NCBI GenBank assembly: GCA_023260495.1 | Contig: JALQVB010000022.1 | Coordinates: 1 to 14,344 of the forward strand | Length of the DNA stretch: 14,344 nt | Reading direction: 5' to 3' | From: Aquiluna sp. | GTDB lineage: Bacteria > Actinomycetota > Actinomycetes > Actinomycetales > Microbacteriaceae | Notes under the pieces: generated by a model | What the model saw: only the letters and a program-made list of their open reading frames with translations | Told to the model about the DNA's origin: nothing | Database searches by the model: none | Translations under genes and position numbers: made by a program | Shown here: one piece after another, positions 14,093 through 14,344 of the stretch | Layout: the number at the start of each line of letters is the position of its first letter | Position numbering within the stretch: the first letter of the stretch is position 1

Positions 14093-14344
14093 AAATTTAA
14101 AATCACCCCGTCGCCGTAGACCTGATGATTGACCCCCTGACCCAGGGAAAATCCGGTTTCGCTGCCGGAGTCACTGGCCAGGCTGCCATTCAGAGAACCG
14201 CTGGCATAGCTGGTGGGCCGGCTGATAGTGCTCTGTAAGCGCACTTCTTCGATCACCTCTTTGGGAATGTCGCGGACAAATCGCGACACCGAGTTAAACG
14301 ATTCGCTGCCATAAATCGAACGACTTTCAGCAAAGGTGAGATAG
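14086..14344 (-). pseudogene. uvrD: C-terminal fragment of a gammaproteobacterial-type UvrD helicase, in a chimeric join
   Basis: The minus strand is open from the right edge and reads YLTFAESRSIYG, then SRFVRDIPKEVIEEVRLQ, STISRPTSY, and FSLGQGVNHQVYGDGVILNF with EG. This matches the end of UvrD/helicase II of Gammaproteobacteria (YLTYAE-R-LYG, SRFI-E-PEE-VEEVRLR, SRP-S, LGQ-V-H--FGEG-I-N-EG). The usual last 20-odd residues (VxF...G.KWLVxAYA.L) are missing, replaced by the GuaB1-like fragment. UvrD unwinds DNA in mismatch and excision repair. The match is to a different phylum from the rest of the window, so this is foreign sequence at the contig edge. Confidence 0.82.

Noticed and set aside
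13891..14289. A 132-codon open frame on the minus strand covering the right end, which could be read as a new UvrD-CBS fusion protein
   Set aside because: It is three unrelated pieces read in one frame by chance: the UvrD tail, a GuaB1 CBS piece, and the antisense of ctaD. The homology breaks coincide with the junctions, and no start of its own is needed because the frame is already open at the right edge.
1..14344. A novel defence, mobile or secretion system, CRISPR array, tRNA or rRNA
   Set aside because: All native coding space is taken by known housekeeping or conserved actinobacterial families; no repeats of array type, transposase, integrase or RNA gene was seen on either strand.

Overview
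The window looks like a core-chromosome segment of a small-genome actinobacterium, most likely Microbacteriaceae (freshwater/marine Luna-type relatives such as Rhodoluna/Aquiluna fit, but this is inference from gene content and recalled family sequences). Reasons: a SepF-YggT-DivIVA(Wag31)-LspA-RluD-DnaE run, a DnaE1 very like the mycobacterial enzyme with a metal-binding PHP domain, a DUF3043 membrane protein (actinobacterial family), GTG/TTG starts, moderately high GC judged by eye, and very tight packing (stop/start overlaps of 1 nt, convergent genes that overlap).

Layout. (1) 1-6042, plus strand: the 3' tail of a probable sepF, then yggT, divIVA, lspA, rluD and dnaE. This is the division/polar-growth gene tail running into lipoprotein processing, rRNA modification and replication. 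(2) 6039-6560, minus: a flavin reductase-like flavoprotein converging on dnaE. (3) 6606-9354, plus: hisD-nrdR-pyrD, joined by two TGATG stop/start overlaps: histidine synthesis, the ribonucleotide reductase repressor, and pyrimidine synthesis. (4) 9329-10892, minus: a DUF3043 protein followed by an aldo/keto reductase that overlaps the end of pyrD. (5) 10928-12697, plus: an M20 metallopeptidase/dipeptidase, probably leaderless, then an A-type Fe-S carrier (ErpA/HesB family). (6) 12777-end, plus: ctaC (cytochrome c oxidase subunit II, a lipoprotein that LspA encoded earlier in the window could process) and the first 113 codons of ctaD (subunit I).

The last ~375 bases do not belong to this locus. 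At about 13969-13974 ctaD breaks off and is joined, in inverted orientation, to ~115 bases of an actinobacterial GuaB1-type CBS-domain fragment. At about 14086-14091 that is joined to the 3' end of a gammaproteobacterial-type uvrD. Two unrelated fragments, both on the opposite strand, with short shared sequence at the joins, point to a chimeric contig end (for example from whole-genome amplification or misassembly) rather than biology. The open frame across this region should not be annotated as a gene.

No new defence, mobile or secretory system is visible. The most interesting native signals are in intergenic DNA. Both divergent gene pairs contain overlapping antiparallel -10 elements (bidirectional promoter candidates, each serving one leaderless or near-leaderless gene). 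A direct repeat flanking a palindrome lies just before ctaC. No stretch of more than 300 bases lacks a gene; the only large non-native stretch is the chimeric end.
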